In this document: one piece after another, positions 12,658 to 12,760 of the stretch
How positions within the stretch are numbered: the first letter of the stretch is position 1
Layout: each line of letters starts with the position of its first letter
Assembly (NCBI GenBank): GCA_016793415.1
Contig: JAEUMC010000945.1
Location: 1-12,760, forward strand
DNA length: 12,760 nt
Direction of reading: 5' to 3'
From: Devosia sp.
GTDB taxonomy: Bacteria; Pseudomonadota; Alphaproteobacteria; Rhizobiales; Devosiaceae
The notes under the pieces: model-generated
What the model was told of the DNA's origin: nothing
The model's input: only the letters and a program-made list of their open reading frames with translations
Databases searched by the model: none
Translations under genes and position numbers: made by a program

Positions 12658-12760
12658 TCATCTCCCGATCTCGGAAGCGCCCGAGCCCGACCGCGCTTGG
12701 CGGGAACTGCGCCGTCCGGAGCCTCGTTCATAGCTCGCCTGCGCCAACGGGTCTTCGCCT
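12658..12760 (-). CDS. possible 3' end of a gene cut by the window edge
   Basis: A minus-strand frame is open from the edge to a TGA at 12658-12660, giving about 33 residues (beginning GEDPLAQASYERG, then Arg/Ser/Gly-rich). It would end 36 bp before the flavoprotein ATG. A second frame on the same strand is open to a TAA at 12651-12653, so the choice of frame is uncertain. Too little is visible to name a product. Confidence 0.3.
   Translation of the reverse strand, partial: GEDPLAQASYERGSGRRSSRQARSGSGASEIGR

Overview
The window is about 64-66% GC by eye and densely coded. It has alphaproteobacterial features: a c2-type cytochrome, a DUF3422 membrane protein, an Omp25-like small porin and a GC-rich palindromic intergenic element. 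The best guess is a member of the Hyphomicrobiales, possibly Devosia-like. That is inferred from gene content and style only, because no rRNA or marker gene is present. Nearly every long open frame opposite these genes is a GC-driven shadow and is left out.

Region 1 (79-5678, all minus strand) is a quinoprotein oxidation locus. In order of transcription it holds a LysR-type regulator (4629-5678), a PQQ-dependent alcohol dehydrogenase (2798-4546), its likely c-type cytochrome acceptor (2102-2710), an unrecognised exported protein (1346-2098), an exported pentapeptide-repeat protein (579-1334) and an exported staphylococcal-nuclease-like protein (79-582). The last four genes are packed with gaps of 3 to 11 bp or a 4-bp overlap. 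All five products from the dehydrogenase onward carry signal peptides, so the whole unit appears to act in the periplasm. The dehydrogenase has the second Asp (D323) two residues after the catalytic Asp (D321), which marks lanthanide-using enzymes. It has Asp instead of the usual Glu metal ligand and lacks the vicinal Cys-Cys ring.

Region 2 (5679-7707, minus strand) holds a soluble cytochrome c2-like protein (5828-6259) with its own rho-independent terminator, and a DUF3422 membrane protein (6460-7707). The cytochrome is a plausible next electron carrier from the quinoprotein chain to a terminal oxidase (inference).

Region 3 (7869-9989, plus strand) is the only plus-strand block and the most novel part. 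It is a three-gene overlapping operon: a four-helix MotA/TolQ/ExbB-like stator protein, a MotB/ExbD-like single-helix protein whose periplasmic part resembles DUF2135 (YfaP-like) rather than OmpA or TolR/ExbD domains, and a two-helix membrane protein with a disordered Gly/Ala/Gln/Asn-rich tail. It looks like an ion-driven 5:2-type motor of unknown output. It is divergent from the DUF3422 gene across a gap that holds two 17-bp repeats spaced 21 bp apart.

Region 4 (9990-12760, minus strand) holds a UUCG-loop terminator, an Omp25-like outer-membrane barrel (10048-10689), a small helical hypothetical protein (10834-11163), a class I flavin disulfide reductase resembling mercuric-reductase relatives (11257-12621), and possibly the 3' end of another gene at the window edge. 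No tRNA, rRNA, CRISPR array, insertion sequence or prophage gene was seen.
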